Source: Elusimicrobiota bacterium (GTDB lineage: Bacteria; CAYTYR01; UBA6262; DAOVJB01). From it: DNA of 8,265 bases. Position numbers and translations under genes: made by a program. The stretch covers positions 1 to 8,265 of the forward strand of contig DAOVJB010000045.1 in NCBI GenBank assembly GCA_030673425.1, read 5' to 3'. Each line of letters begins with the position of its first letter. The stretch's first letter is position 1. The notes beneath the pieces were generated by a model, which was not told where the DNA came from, searched no databases, and worked only from the letters and a program-made list of their open reading frames with translations. Positions 1-6,622 of the stretch are shown here, piece by piece.

Positions 1-628
1 AGTCCTTATGAAATCTTAAATGCGGTCCCCAGGCCTCATCAACCAGCAGTAATTTTTTATGTTCATGGACAATCTTAGCAATTTTCTTTGTGTCGGTACA
101 AATCCCGTGATATGTGGGACTGCTGATTAATACAGCCTTTGCTTTGGGGTGTCTCTTCAGCGCCTGCTCAACCTGAACCGGTGAAAGATTATATAATAAA
201 TTCAGCTCTTCGTGTATATTCGGCCTTATATATACGGGTGAAGCACCGCTTAAGATAATCCCGCCGATTACGGATTTATGCGTGTTACGGGAAACAATTA
301 TCTCATCTGTTGGATTACAGACTGACATTATCATAGCCTGCACTCCAGAGGTACTCCCGTTTACCAGAAAGAACGAATGCTTTACCCCGAACGCGCTGGC
401 AGCAAGTTCTTCTGCTTCTTTTATGGGACCTGTCGGATGATGAAGTGAGTCTACATCATCAAAAACCGTGACATCCATGGAATATATATTTTTACCTGTA
501 AAATTCTTAAGTCTTTTATCTATACTTCTGCCGTTCTTATGCCCCGGGGTATGAAAAGATACCATTTTTTTCTTAGCATGATTTAATACTGCATCAAACA
601 AAGGAGTTCTAACTTGACCTTTTTTCAA
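1..628 (-). CDS. speA: Orn/Lys/Arg decarboxylase family protein, probably arginine decarboxylase (N-terminal 209 codons, cut by window edge)
   Basis: This is a fold-type I, pyridoxal-phosphate (PLP) dependent basic amino-acid decarboxylase of the short Bacillus SpeA/YaaO type; the rest lies beyond the low edge. The start is TTG at 628: an in-frame TAA lies immediately upstream, AGAGG sits 9 nt before it at 638-642, and it yields the family's typical N-terminus (TPLFDAVLNH). Visible landmarks are FHTPGHKNG (residues 25-33), DDVDSLHHPTGPIKEAEELA (57-76), the phosphate-binding loop NGSTSG (90-95), RNTHKSV (114-120) and VDEAWGPH (196-203), whose Asp197 should contact the PLP ring nitrogen. The Schiff-base Lys lies outside the window. 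Family members act on arginine, lysine or ornithine and the visible part does not settle which. Arginine (giving agmatine) is inferred from the neighbouring speD and the ACL5/Thermus-type speE. A terminator-like hairpin stands between speE and this gene. Confidence 0.88.
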   Translation of the reverse strand, partial: MKKGQVRTPLFDAVLNHAKKKMVSFHTPGHKNGRSIDKRLKNFTGKNIYSMDVTVFDDVDSLHHPTGPIKEAEELAASAFGVKHSFFLVNGSTSGVQAMIMSVCNPTDEIIVSRNTHKSVIGGIILSGASPVYIRPNIHEELNLLYNLSPVQVEQALKRHPKAKAVLISSPTYHGICTDTKKIAKIVHEHKKLLLVDEAWGPHLRFHKD

Positions 629-650
629 TTAATCTAACCTCTGGGTATAC

Positions 651-715
651 AAAAAAATCGCTAAGACCCTTACTTACTTTAAATCCTCTATGATAGCAAC
701 CGGGCTCTCTTAGCG
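651..715 (-). terminator. Intrinsic terminator or attenuator between speE and speA
   Basis: Read on the minus strand, CGCTAAGA (715-708) pairs perfectly with TCTTAGCG (666-659). An inner CCC/GGG helix (704-702 with 669-667) extends the stem past a 3-nt bulge. Seven consecutive T residues follow after one A (657-651). The loop is long, about 32 nt, so the terminator may be leaky. It begins 2 nt after the speE stop codon and ends 8 nt before the speA Shine-Dalgarno sequence, leaving no space for a promoter downstream of it. Confidence 0.72.
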
Positions 716-717
716 CT

Positions 718-1632
718 TTATTTATAGAAAAATACAGGCTTGTTGTCAGTAATTACCTTTTTCTCATCCCGTATAAGTTTCCTCAGATACTTTGGAACCT
801 TGAAAAGCCCTGAGTGAGTTTCACCATCATAAAACTTCAAGCTACCCTTGATCCGTTTCTTAATCATTCTGTCTATCTGGCTCTTAGTCAATGTATCAGG
901 ATCTTTTCTCTTGGTAGCAATCAGAAAAGCCCACGGCACATCAAAAGAAGGCACAAAAGCCGAAAAAGAGCGAAGCACAGGAAATACCTTGCTAACGGTA
1001 TTATAGACAATAGTATGCAGATGAAACTGTAACAATGAACCCGAACCAGCCTGCAGGCTGAGTACACCTGAAGGCTTAAGCCTCGAGGCTAAAATTTTAT
1101 AAAATTCTACTGTATAGAGCAGATAAGCCGGCCCGCCCTCTATAGGACATGGCAGGTCACTTATGATAACATCAAATTTTTCTTTTGTATCTTCTAAATA
1201 CTTTCGAGCATCCTCGTGAAGAAGCTTAACTCTCTTATCAGAAAACGCTTTTTGATGATATGAGACTAAATATTTCTTACAGAAATCTACTACTTCTTTA
1301 TCTAAATCCACCATTACGACTTTTTTTACAGATTTATGCTTTAATACCTCACGTAATGTGGCTCCTTCTCCTCCGCCTAGTATAAGAATTTCCTTTGGAT
1401 TTGGACAAAGAAGCATTCCCGGATGGACCAATGATTCATGATAAATAAATTCGTCCGTCGCAGCGGACTGTATTTCTCCGTCAAGCACCAAACACTTTCC
1501 AAAAGAAACAGTGTCCAGTAACATAACTTTTTGATATTTGGTTTTGGTTTTAATTAAGAATTTTTTTACTCTATGCCTGTGAATCTCATCAGGAGTAAAC
1601 CTCTCGGCAAACCACAAATTATTCTTTTGCAC
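718..1632 (-). CDS. speE: Aminopropyltransferase of the spermidine/thermospermine synthase family (ACL5/Thermus-like)
   Basis: A cytosolic enzyme that transfers the aminopropyl group of decarboxylated S-adenosylmethionine to an amine. Counting from GTG at 1632 (304 aa), landmarks are the N-terminal beta domain with FGKCLVLDGEIQSA (44-57), DEFIYHESLVHP (60-71, probable catalytic Tyr64), the nucleotide-binding GGGEGA (86-91), the acidic VDLD (108-111), DAR (141-143), SDLPCP (158-163, probable catalytic Asp159), EGGPAYLLYTVEFY (165-178), LQAG (193-196) and FVPSFDVPWAFL (226-237). GGGEG, EGGPxYxLYTxxFY and VPSFxxxW match my recollection of plant ACL5, and LLYTVEFY matches Thermus SpeE; E. coli SpeE differs. 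The acceptor may therefore be agmatine or spermidine rather than putrescine. The second Asp of the usual DxxDP motif is Cys162. GTG was chosen over TTG at 1635 because AAGGAG lies 7 nt before it. The start overlaps speD by 14 nt, implying coupled translation. Confidence 0.93.
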   Translation of the reverse strand: MQKNNLWFAERFTPDEIHRHRVKKFLIKTKTKYQKVMLLDTVSFGKCLVLDGEIQSAATDEFIYHESLVHPGMLLCPNPKEILILGGGEGATLREVLKHKSVKKVVMVDLDKEVVDFCKKYLVSYHQKAFSDKRVKLLHEDARKYLEDTKEKFDVIISDLPCPIEGGPAYLLYTVEFYKILASRLKPSGVLSLQAGSGSLLQFHLHTIVYNTVSKVFPVLRSFSAFVPSFDVPWAFLIATKRKDPDTLTKSQIDRMIKKRIKGSLKFYDGETHSGLFKVPKYLRKLIRDEKKVITDNKPVFFYK

Positions 1633-2044
1633 CAACCATCTCCTTTTCTACCGCTGTATCCAGGTTTGGCTTATGCTGTATCTTCTGTCCTGGAAGATTT
1701 AATACACCCCTCTTCATCTCTAGAGCACTCACATGCTTGGCTTCGAGATTCTTAGATATGTAGTCACACGCCTCCCAGGGGTCTATGGTATCTCCACAGG
1801 TATAAATATCAATAGATGCAAAACCGTACTCCGGCCACGTATGTATAGCTAAATGAGACTCGGCAATAACTATCACCCCGCTTACACCGTGTGGATTAAA
1901 CGTGTGGAAAGACACGTCTAAAATAGTAGCCCCAACTTTTATGGTTGCCTCTGTTAATATATTCTCAACCGCCTTGACATCATTTATAATTTTTTTATCA
2001 CAATCATAAAGTTCCACCAGCAAATGACGCCCCAATGCTTCCAT
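1619..2044 (-). CDS. speD: S-adenosylmethionine decarboxylase proenzyme, prokaryotic class 1B
   Basis: This pyruvoyl enzyme decarboxylates S-adenosylmethionine to supply the aminopropyl donor for SpeE. The 141-residue protein has the usual length of the short bacterial form. The self-cleavage site is Glu62-Ser63 in AESHLAIHTWPE (61-72); Ser63 becomes the pyruvoyl group. His68 and Cys83 (in IYTCGD) fall at exactly the positions known for the Thermotoga maritima enzyme, where they serve processing and catalysis. The N-terminal GRHLLVELYDCD is also typical. A strong Shine-Dalgarno sequence (GGGAGGTGG) lies just before ATG at 2044. The 3' end overlaps speE, so the two are co-transcribed and probably translationally coupled. 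The gap from tonB is 206 nt and holds a likely terminator, so speD probably starts its own transcription unit. Confidence 0.97.
   Translation of the reverse strand: MEALGRHLLVELYDCDKKIINDVKAVENILTEATIKVGATILDVSFHTFNPHGVSGVIVIAESHLAIHTWPEYGFASIDIYTCGDTIDPWEACDYISKNLEAKHVSALEMKRGVLNLPGQKIQHKPNLDTAVEKEMVGAKE
1640..1645 (-). promoter_or_regulatory. Shine-Dalgarno site that decides the speE start
   Basis: AAGGAG lies inside the 3' end of speD, 7 nt before GTG (1632) and only 4 nt before the alternative TTG (1635). The spacing favours GTG; the difference is one residue. Confidence 0.6.
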
Positions 2045-2064
2045 TTTCCACCTCCCTCTTTAAG

Positions 2065-2123
2065 CACAGAAGAGAAATTATTCTTCGAACATATCTCTAT
2101 ATCCGTCAATGAATACTTCTGTG
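2065..2123 (-). repeat. Perfect 8-bp inverted repeat upstream of speD
   Basis: On the minus strand CACAGAAG (2123-2116) and CTTCTGTG (2072-2065) are perfect reverse complements separated by 43 nt. A second pair, TATTC/GAATA, is nested inside, so a long transcript could fold into a branched stem ending about 20 nt before the speD start codon. It resembles no RNA family I recognise. The left arm overlaps the -35 of the tentative promoter, so it would form in RNA only on readthrough or from a promoter further upstream. Chance occurrence is possible. Confidence 0.3.
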
Positions 2124-2125
2124 AA
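2096..2125 (-). promoter_or_regulatory. Tentative sigma70-type promoter for speD-speE
   Basis: TTCACA (2125-2120, 5 of 6 matches to TTGACA) is followed after 18 nt by TATAGA (2101-2096, 4 of 6 matches to TATAAT). It lies after the probable terminator and would give a 5' leader of about 45 nt. A competing TTGACG at about 2109-2104 has no well-spaced -10. The region is A+T-rich, so false matches are easy. Confidence 0.35.
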
Positions 2126-2138
2126 TCCGTTTTACTAC

Positions 2139-2177
2139 AAAAATAAAAATAGAGACTTAGGTCTTTCTTAAATCTCT
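2139..2177 (-). terminator. Probable intrinsic terminator of the btu-tonB operon
   Basis: On the minus strand AGAGATTTA (2177-2169) pairs with TAAGTCTCT (2159-2151), 9 bp including one G-T wobble, with a 9-nt loop. ATTTTTATTTTT (2150-2139) follows. The stem is A+T-rich, so termination may be incomplete. It lies about 75 nt after the tonB stop and before speD, separating the B12 and polyamine units. Confidence 0.55.
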
Positions 2178-2250
2178 CATATAAACTATATTTTTTCTTT
2201 TTAAAAATATACCATTTTGACACTTATGCCAAGGAAAATTTCTGATTTTT

Positions 2251-2838
2251 TTATCTAAGGTCAAAAATAATCGGCAGACTCACTAAAATCTCATTGCTAT
2301 TAAGCCTATCAGGAAAAGGTAAAAAAGGCGAGGCTTCCTTTATAGTGGCTATGGCGGATTCATCAAGAACAGAGAAGCCGGAAGACTTTATAAGCATAAT
2401 TTCTCCTGCTTCTCCGCTGGATGCAATTGAAAATCTCAGGTGCACCTCTCCCGTATAGTTATTTGTCCGGGCAAATTCGGGATAGTTCTTTACTTTTTCA
2501 ATTTTCTCTCTTATCATACGAATAAATGAGTTAATACTTACTTCATATTCCCCTGTATAATTTTCTGATAAAACATCTCTTTTTATTTTATTAGTATCAG
2601 GGACTCTTTTAAATTCTACAATTTCATCAAAAAAGATGTTCTTTGCCTCTTTTTTAGCCTTTATCTTTTGGGATGTTTTAATCTTTGTTTCAGATTTCTT
2701 TAAATTAATTAAATCTATCTCAATAAATGGGCCATCTTTAGGGTGCTTAGAAATCCCTCTGTAACTGATAAAAATAAACAACAAATGTAGGAAAAAAGAT
2801 ATAAAGATAAAAATTTTAAGGCTTTTATTTATTCGCAT
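2251..2838 (-). CDS. tonB: TonB-family energy transducer
   Basis: TonB spans the periplasm and transmits proton-motive energy from an ExbB/ExbD motor to TonB-dependent outer-membrane receptors. The 195-residue protein has a short basic N-terminus, one membrane anchor (about 8-26) with a histidine at position 18 in SFFLHLLF, reminiscent of the essential His in the E. coli TonB anchor, a hydrophilic spacer (about 27-105) and a TonB C-terminal domain (about 106-195) containing NYPEFAR (118-124), GEVHLRFSI (130-138), SSGFSVLDESAI (152-163) and FPDR. The spacer is Lys/Glu-rich and lacks the Pro-rich tracts of classical TonB. The ATG at 2838 is 6 nt after the receptor stop codon, so the two are co-transcribed and this TonB is probably dedicated to that receptor. 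No exbB or exbD lies nearby. Confidence 0.9.
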   Translation of the reverse strand: MRINKSLKIFIFISFFLHLLFIFISYRGISKHPKDGPFIEIDLINLKKSETKIKTSQKIKAKKEAKNIFFDEIVEFKRVPDTNKIKRDVLSENYTGEYEVSINSFIRMIREKIEKVKNYPEFARTNNYTGEVHLRFSIASSGEAGEIMLIKSSGFSVLDESAIATIKEASPFLPFPDRLNSNEILVSLPIIFDLR

Positions 2839-2844
2839 ATATTT

Positions 2845-4803
2845 CTATCCCATTAATTTGACAGTTATACCACCAAAAAATGTTCTTCCCGGCATAGGAT
2901 ATGGCTTGCCGAATCCATCGGTTCTATCCATGTATCTTTTATCAGTGATATTATCTACCCCGAAGAAGAGCTCAGCGCCTGCAATCTTCTGGGTAATTCT
3001 TATATCCAGCAAGGTATAAGAAGGAAGTTTTATTCCGGAATGTCCATCCTGTTCCCATTGTTTACTGACAAACTCCCCAATTAGCATTATACCAAAACCG
3101 AAATCATTAGTATACTTAATTTTATAATTCGCCCTGTGGTGTGGTTTAAACCGTAGAAGCTGATATTTGTCCTGACCCTCCTGTTTTCCTTCCGCATGTA
3201 AATAAGCATAGTCTACAGTCTGTGATATATTTTTAGATATATTATGTTTGAATTCCACCTCAACACCCCGATTTATCCCGCGCAGGTAATTCTCAGGCTG
3301 ATATTTATATGTGGTGGCATTAACCGTTGTTTGCTTCCAGGATACCATATCCTCTGTATTAATCTGAAATATTGTGAGTTTACTCAATAAAACATCTTTG
3401 TACTGATGTTCCACTCCCATGTCATAACTGTAGGCTTTCTCTGGCTTTAAGGTATCATTTCCCTGACTAATATAGGTAATACCCCAATAGGTTTCTTGCG
3501 AGTAAGGCCAGTAAAGATCATTAAAAGTCGGGGCACGAAAAGCTCTGGCTACATTAAGAGAAGTCTTTACATTTTCCAAAGGATACCAAACCAGTCCCAG
3601 ATGAGGATTGGTCTGCTCTAAATAAGCTGAATGTTTATCATAACGCAGACCAAGAGTTAATATTAAATCATCAAAGCCAATTATATCCTGTACATAGACT
3701 GAATGTGCCTCTGTTTTTTTACTTATCTTATCCGTTTTTTGGTTTCTGTCCTCCTGACGGAATCCATCCCGACGTAAATCACCACCGACGGTGAACTCAT
3801 GTATAACATTATCTGTTTCTATAGACTTATTATATTGAGCTTCTAAACCTCTGGTCAGATTTTTTCTAAGATCATTAACTGCCCAATCAGGATTAACATA
3901 AGTCTGTATGTCTTCATTACCATATATTTTTACTCTTGCATTAGAATTTTCCTCTATTTTATTCTCGTATTCTAAACTGAGGGATTGTTTTTCTGATTCC
4001 TGCCGGGCATTGGGCGATGAACTGGCCCTCTCCAAAGTTCCATCCCATTTATCTATTGATACATTACTTACTCCGGGAATTCCTAATTCATCAGTAAAAT
4101 ATGTACCTGTTAAACCCAATTTTCCGAAACGCGGCATTTTATATCCTAAGGCAACAGAGAAATTCTTATTTTCATAATCACTATTATCTCTCCAGCCATT
4201 AGAAATATCCTGTCCACCGCTCAGGAAATAATCAAAATCGCCTTTTTTCTGACTAAAATTCAGGCTTAAAATACTGGTATTGAAATCTCCAACAGAAAAA
4301 TAAATATCCGTTAACGGTATTTCCTTCTCTGCTTTTTTAGTAATTATATTTATAACCCCTCCTACAGCATTAGCACCGTACAGACTGGAATGAGCACCCC
4401 TTATTATCTCAATCCTTTGGACATTGGACAGAGGAACCTGGCTGATTTCAGCTAATCCCAAGGATGTACTGTTTATTGCCCTTCCATCAATCATTACTAA
4501 AACCTGTTGAGTAGTGCAACCTCTTATACTTAAAGATTGATTTGCTCCCAGGGTACCTTCTTTGCTTACCTCTATCCCACTAATTTTACCCAAAACATTA
4601 CCAAGAGTATCTGCTTTTAAGGTTTTTATATCTTCGCTGGTAATTACGGTCACATTTGTTCCTAAATCCTCGATTACCTGTGGAGTACGGGCAGCCGTAA
4701 TTACAATCTGCTCAAGATTCAACTCTGTTGCATAGCTAATACTATTTACAGATAAAATAACAACTGTAAAAATAACAACCAAATTCATTCTACACATCGA
4801 CAT
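2845..4803 (-). CDS. btuB: TonB-dependent outer-membrane receptor, vitamin B12 transporter BtuB type
   Basis: This is a gated beta-barrel that imports cobalamins (possibly cobinamide) across the outer membrane. The 652-residue precursor has a Sec signal peptide (about 1-25, probable cleavage after SISYA), a TonB box EQIVITAART (31-40), a plug domain (about 41-155) with ITSEDIK, SLSIRG, VLVMIDGRAIN and the conserved RIEIIRGAHSSLYGANAVGG (130-149), then a barrel to the C-terminus ending in MPGRTFFGGITVKLMG. Length and plug motifs fit the BtuB group; the B12 assignment rests mainly on the riboswitch upstream and on btuFCD beside it. The ATG at 4803 has GGGAG 8 nt upstream; two later in-frame ATGs are less well placed. 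The last residue is Gly rather than the aromatic residue usual for barrel insertion. The gap to btuD is 31 nt. Confidence 0.92.
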   Translation of the reverse strand: MSMCRMNLVVIFTVVILSVNSISYATELNLEQIVITAARTPQVIEDLGTNVTVITSEDIKTLKADTLGNVLGKISGIEVSKEGTLGANQSLSIRGCTTQQVLVMIDGRAINSTSLGLAEISQVPLSNVQRIEIIRGAHSSLYGANAVGGVINIITKKAEKEIPLTDIYFSVGDFNTSILSLNFSQKKGDFDYFLSGGQDISNGWRDNSDYENKNFSVALGYKMPRFGKLGLTGTYFTDELGIPGVSNVSIDKWDGTLERASSSPNARQESEKQSLSLEYENKIEENSNARVKIYGNEDIQTYVNPDWAVNDLRKNLTRGLEAQYNKSIETDNVIHEFTVGGDLRRDGFRQEDRNQKTDKISKKTEAHSVYVQDIIGFDDLILTLGLRYDKHSAYLEQTNPHLGLVWYPLENVKTSLNVARAFRAPTFNDLYWPYSQETYWGITYISQGNDTLKPEKAYSYDMGVEHQYKDVLLSKLTIFQINTEDMVSWKQTTVNATTYKYQPENYLRGINRGVEVEFKHNISKNISQTVDYAYLHAEGKQEGQDKYQLLRFKPHHRANYKIKYTNDFGFGIMLIGEFVSKQWEQDGHSGIKLPSYTLLDIRITQKIAGAELFFGVDNITDKRYMDRTDGFGKPYPMPGRTFFGGITVKLMG

Positions 4804-4834
4804 TTATTTTTCTCCCTTCCAAATTTTTTTATAA

Positions 4835-5626
4835 CTACTTTTCTAAATCACCCGGTAATAAAATCAAATGTGGGGCCTTGGTTTTAGGATTCTTTCCTAC
4901 TATAACATTCGTTTCATAAACCGCTTTTATAGTTTCTTCAGTAATCACCTCCTCAGGTTTTCCCTGTTTAACTATTTTTCCATCTCTTAAAAGTATGAGT
5001 CTCCTGCAATATTGACTTGCTAAATTAAGATTATGTGAGACTACAATAACTGTAAGATTTGTCTTTTTTTGTAATCTTACCAGTAAGTCAAATATCTCAA
5101 CCTCATGATTAATGTCTAAATGAGCAGTGGGCTCATCCAGCAATATAACCTCAGGTTCCTGCGCCAGGGCCTGGGCAATCATCACCCTCTGCTTTTCACC
5201 GCTGCTCAAGTGGTTTATAAATCTATCTTCTAAGTGTAAAGTGTTGGTTAACCCCATGCATTTTCGTGCTATCTCTAAATCACTTCTATCCTCTAGTTCA
5301 AATCTTCCGATATATGGAGTTCGCCCCATCATTACAATATCTAAAACAGTAAAGGAAAAATTTACTGTGGTATCCTCGGGAACAACGGCTATCTGCCTTG
5401 CTATCTCTCTTGCTTTAAGCTTAAATATACTTTTTCCGTTAAGTTTAATATTCCCTTCTTCAGGTTTAAGGACTTTTGCAATACTGCGCAGAATAGTAGA
5501 TTTCCCTGACCCGTTCGGGCCAATAATTCCCAGGAATTCTCCCCTTTTAACGTTAAAACTCACACCTTTCACTGCGATTATGTCATCATATCTACATATT
5601 AATTCAGAGATTTCTAAAATATTCAT
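4835..5626 (-). CDS. btuD: Cobalamin ABC transporter ATP-binding protein
   Basis: This cytoplasmic ATPase powers the BtuC permease and belongs to the FecE/BtuD/HmuV group of siderophore, heme and B12 importers. The 263 residues are of normal length. Walker A is GPNGSGKST (36-44), the signature is LSSGEKQR (140-147), Walker B is ILLDEPT (161-167), the D-loop is HLD (169-171) and the switch histidine is His198 in VVSHNL. VMMGRTPYIGRF (98-109) is typical of the importer subgroup. The Q-loop reads VVPEDT with Glu84 (codon GAG) where relatives have Gln. About 30 C-terminal residues follow the core fold. The ATG at 5626 lies 9 nt after the btuC stop codon with AAGG between, so the genes are tightly linked. 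Confidence 0.95.
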   Translation of the reverse strand: MNILEISELICRYDDIIAVKGVSFNVKRGEFLGIIGPNGSGKSTILRSIAKVLKPEEGNIKLNGKSIFKLKAREIARQIAVVPEDTTVNFSFTVLDIVMMGRTPYIGRFELEDRSDLEIARKCMGLTNTLHLEDRFINHLSSGEKQRVMIAQALAQEPEVILLDEPTAHLDINHEVEIFDLLVRLQKKTNLTVIVVSHNLNLASQYCRRLILLRDGKIVKQGKPEEVITEETIKAVYETNVIVGKNPKTKAPHLILLPGDLEK

Positions 5627-5635
5627 TTTCTAACC

Positions 5636-6622
5636 TTATATATCAGTTTTAATCTTTGTTTTTTTCTTAGCCAGTAAGAATATAAAAAATGGAGCTCCGA
5701 AAAGAGCAGTTATTATACCCACAGGTATTTCTACAGGCGCAGCTATTGTTCTTGCCAACGTGTCAGATATAATTAAAAAGATGGCACCTACGAGTGCTGA
5801 TGCCGGGATAAGAATCCTGTGGTCAGGGCCGACAATGAGCCTCAGGATATGAGGAATTATTAAACCAACAAACCCTATCATCCCGGATATCGAAACCACA
5901 GCTCCTACTATCAGGGAAGTTATAACAAAAAGTATCTTTTTAAGCTTTTCTATCTCTATACCTAAATACCGGGCTTTCTCCTCACCCAAACAGATTATAT
6001 TTAGTTCACGGGCAAAGATATAGATTAAACCCGAGCCTAACAATACAAAAATCCCCACGATTTTGATAAAAGTATAATTAGTCTCACCTAAATTACCCAT
6101 AATCCAGAATATGATTTCGTGTGTTTCTCTTTTAGCCAAGGACATAATAAGCATCACTAAAGCTGCTAAAAAAGTGCTGACAATCACCCCTGCTAAAAGA
6201 AGAACCTGTAACTGGATACGGCCGCCTGAGCTGGAAATGGTGTATACCAGCATCAACGAAAGCAGGGAAAATAGAAAAGCAATTAGAGGCAGACTATAAA
6301 CAAAAGAATCTAACCCCAGTAATAAAGCTATACTTGCTCCTAATGCTGCTCCTGAGGAAGTCCCCAGGATATAAGGATCAGCTAAAGGATTACGCAATAA
6401 ACCCTGAAATACAACCCCGCTTACTGCTAAGCCTATCCCTACTATAATACTAAGAAGAATCCGCGGTAGTCTAACCTTAAAGATTATCGTCTCGTAAAAC
6501 TCAGGCCACATACCAAAGGGAAGGATATTAACAGCCCCCGTAAAAAGAGAAATTATACCTGTTAAAAACAGGATAACCAATAAAACACCCAGAATAATCA
6601 TCCATTTCTTAAATCTCAGCAT
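5636..6622 (-). CDS. btuC: Cobalamin ABC transporter permease, FecCD family
   Basis: This multi-spanning inner-membrane subunit is expected to work as a homodimer with BtuD and receive B12 from BtuF. At 328 residues it has the family's length and about ten hydrophobic helices. Diagnostic stretches are RLPRILLSIIVGIGLAVSG (51-69), VFQGLLRNPLADPYILGTSS (71-90), the coupling-helix region EKARYLGI, SGMIGFVGLIIPHILR (about 246-261), GPDHR and EIPVGIITALFGAPFFIFLL near the C-terminus. A Lys-rich tail follows the last helix. The ATG at 6622 overlaps the 3' end of btuF by 14 nt, indicating translational coupling; no strong Shine-Dalgarno precedes it. B12 rather than heme or siderophore as the substrate comes from the riboswitch and the BtuF-type partner. 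Confidence 0.95.
   Translation of the reverse strand: MLRFKKWMIILGVLLVILFLTGIISLFTGAVNILPFGMWPEFYETIIFKVRLPRILLSIIVGIGLAVSGVVFQGLLRNPLADPYILGTSSGAALGASIALLLGLDSFVYSLPLIAFLFSLLSLMLVYTISSSGGRIQLQVLLLAGVIVSTFLAALVMLIMSLAKRETHEIIFWIMGNLGETNYTFIKIVGIFVLLGSGLIYIFARELNIICLGEEKARYLGIEIEKLKKILFVITSLIVGAVVSISGMIGFVGLIIPHILRLIVGPDHRILIPASALVGAIFLIISDTLARTIAAPVEIPVGIITALFGAPFFIFLLAKKKTKIKTDI

Noticed and set aside
814-1032. Plus-strand reading frame of 72 codons inside speE
   Set aside because: It lies antisense to a well-supported conserved gene, has no recognisable domain and shows no convincing ribosome site.
1984-2223. A 79-codon minus-strand reading frame overlapping the speD start in another frame (begins SKWYIFKKKKYS), considered as a leader peptide for speD
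   Set aside because: It starts with GTG without a ribosome-binding site, is low-complexity and Lys-rich from A+T-rich DNA, spans the terminator-like hairpin and runs into speD in the wrong frame.
3908-4177. Plus-strand reading frame of 89 codons opposite btuB, and similar shorter ones at 1573-1755 and 6111-6299
   Set aside because: All are antisense to conserved genes and lack any independent support.
5127-5633. Plus-strand reading frame of 168 codons opposite btuD
   Set aside because: It is the antisense shadow of a conserved ABC ATPase; the protein has no family features.
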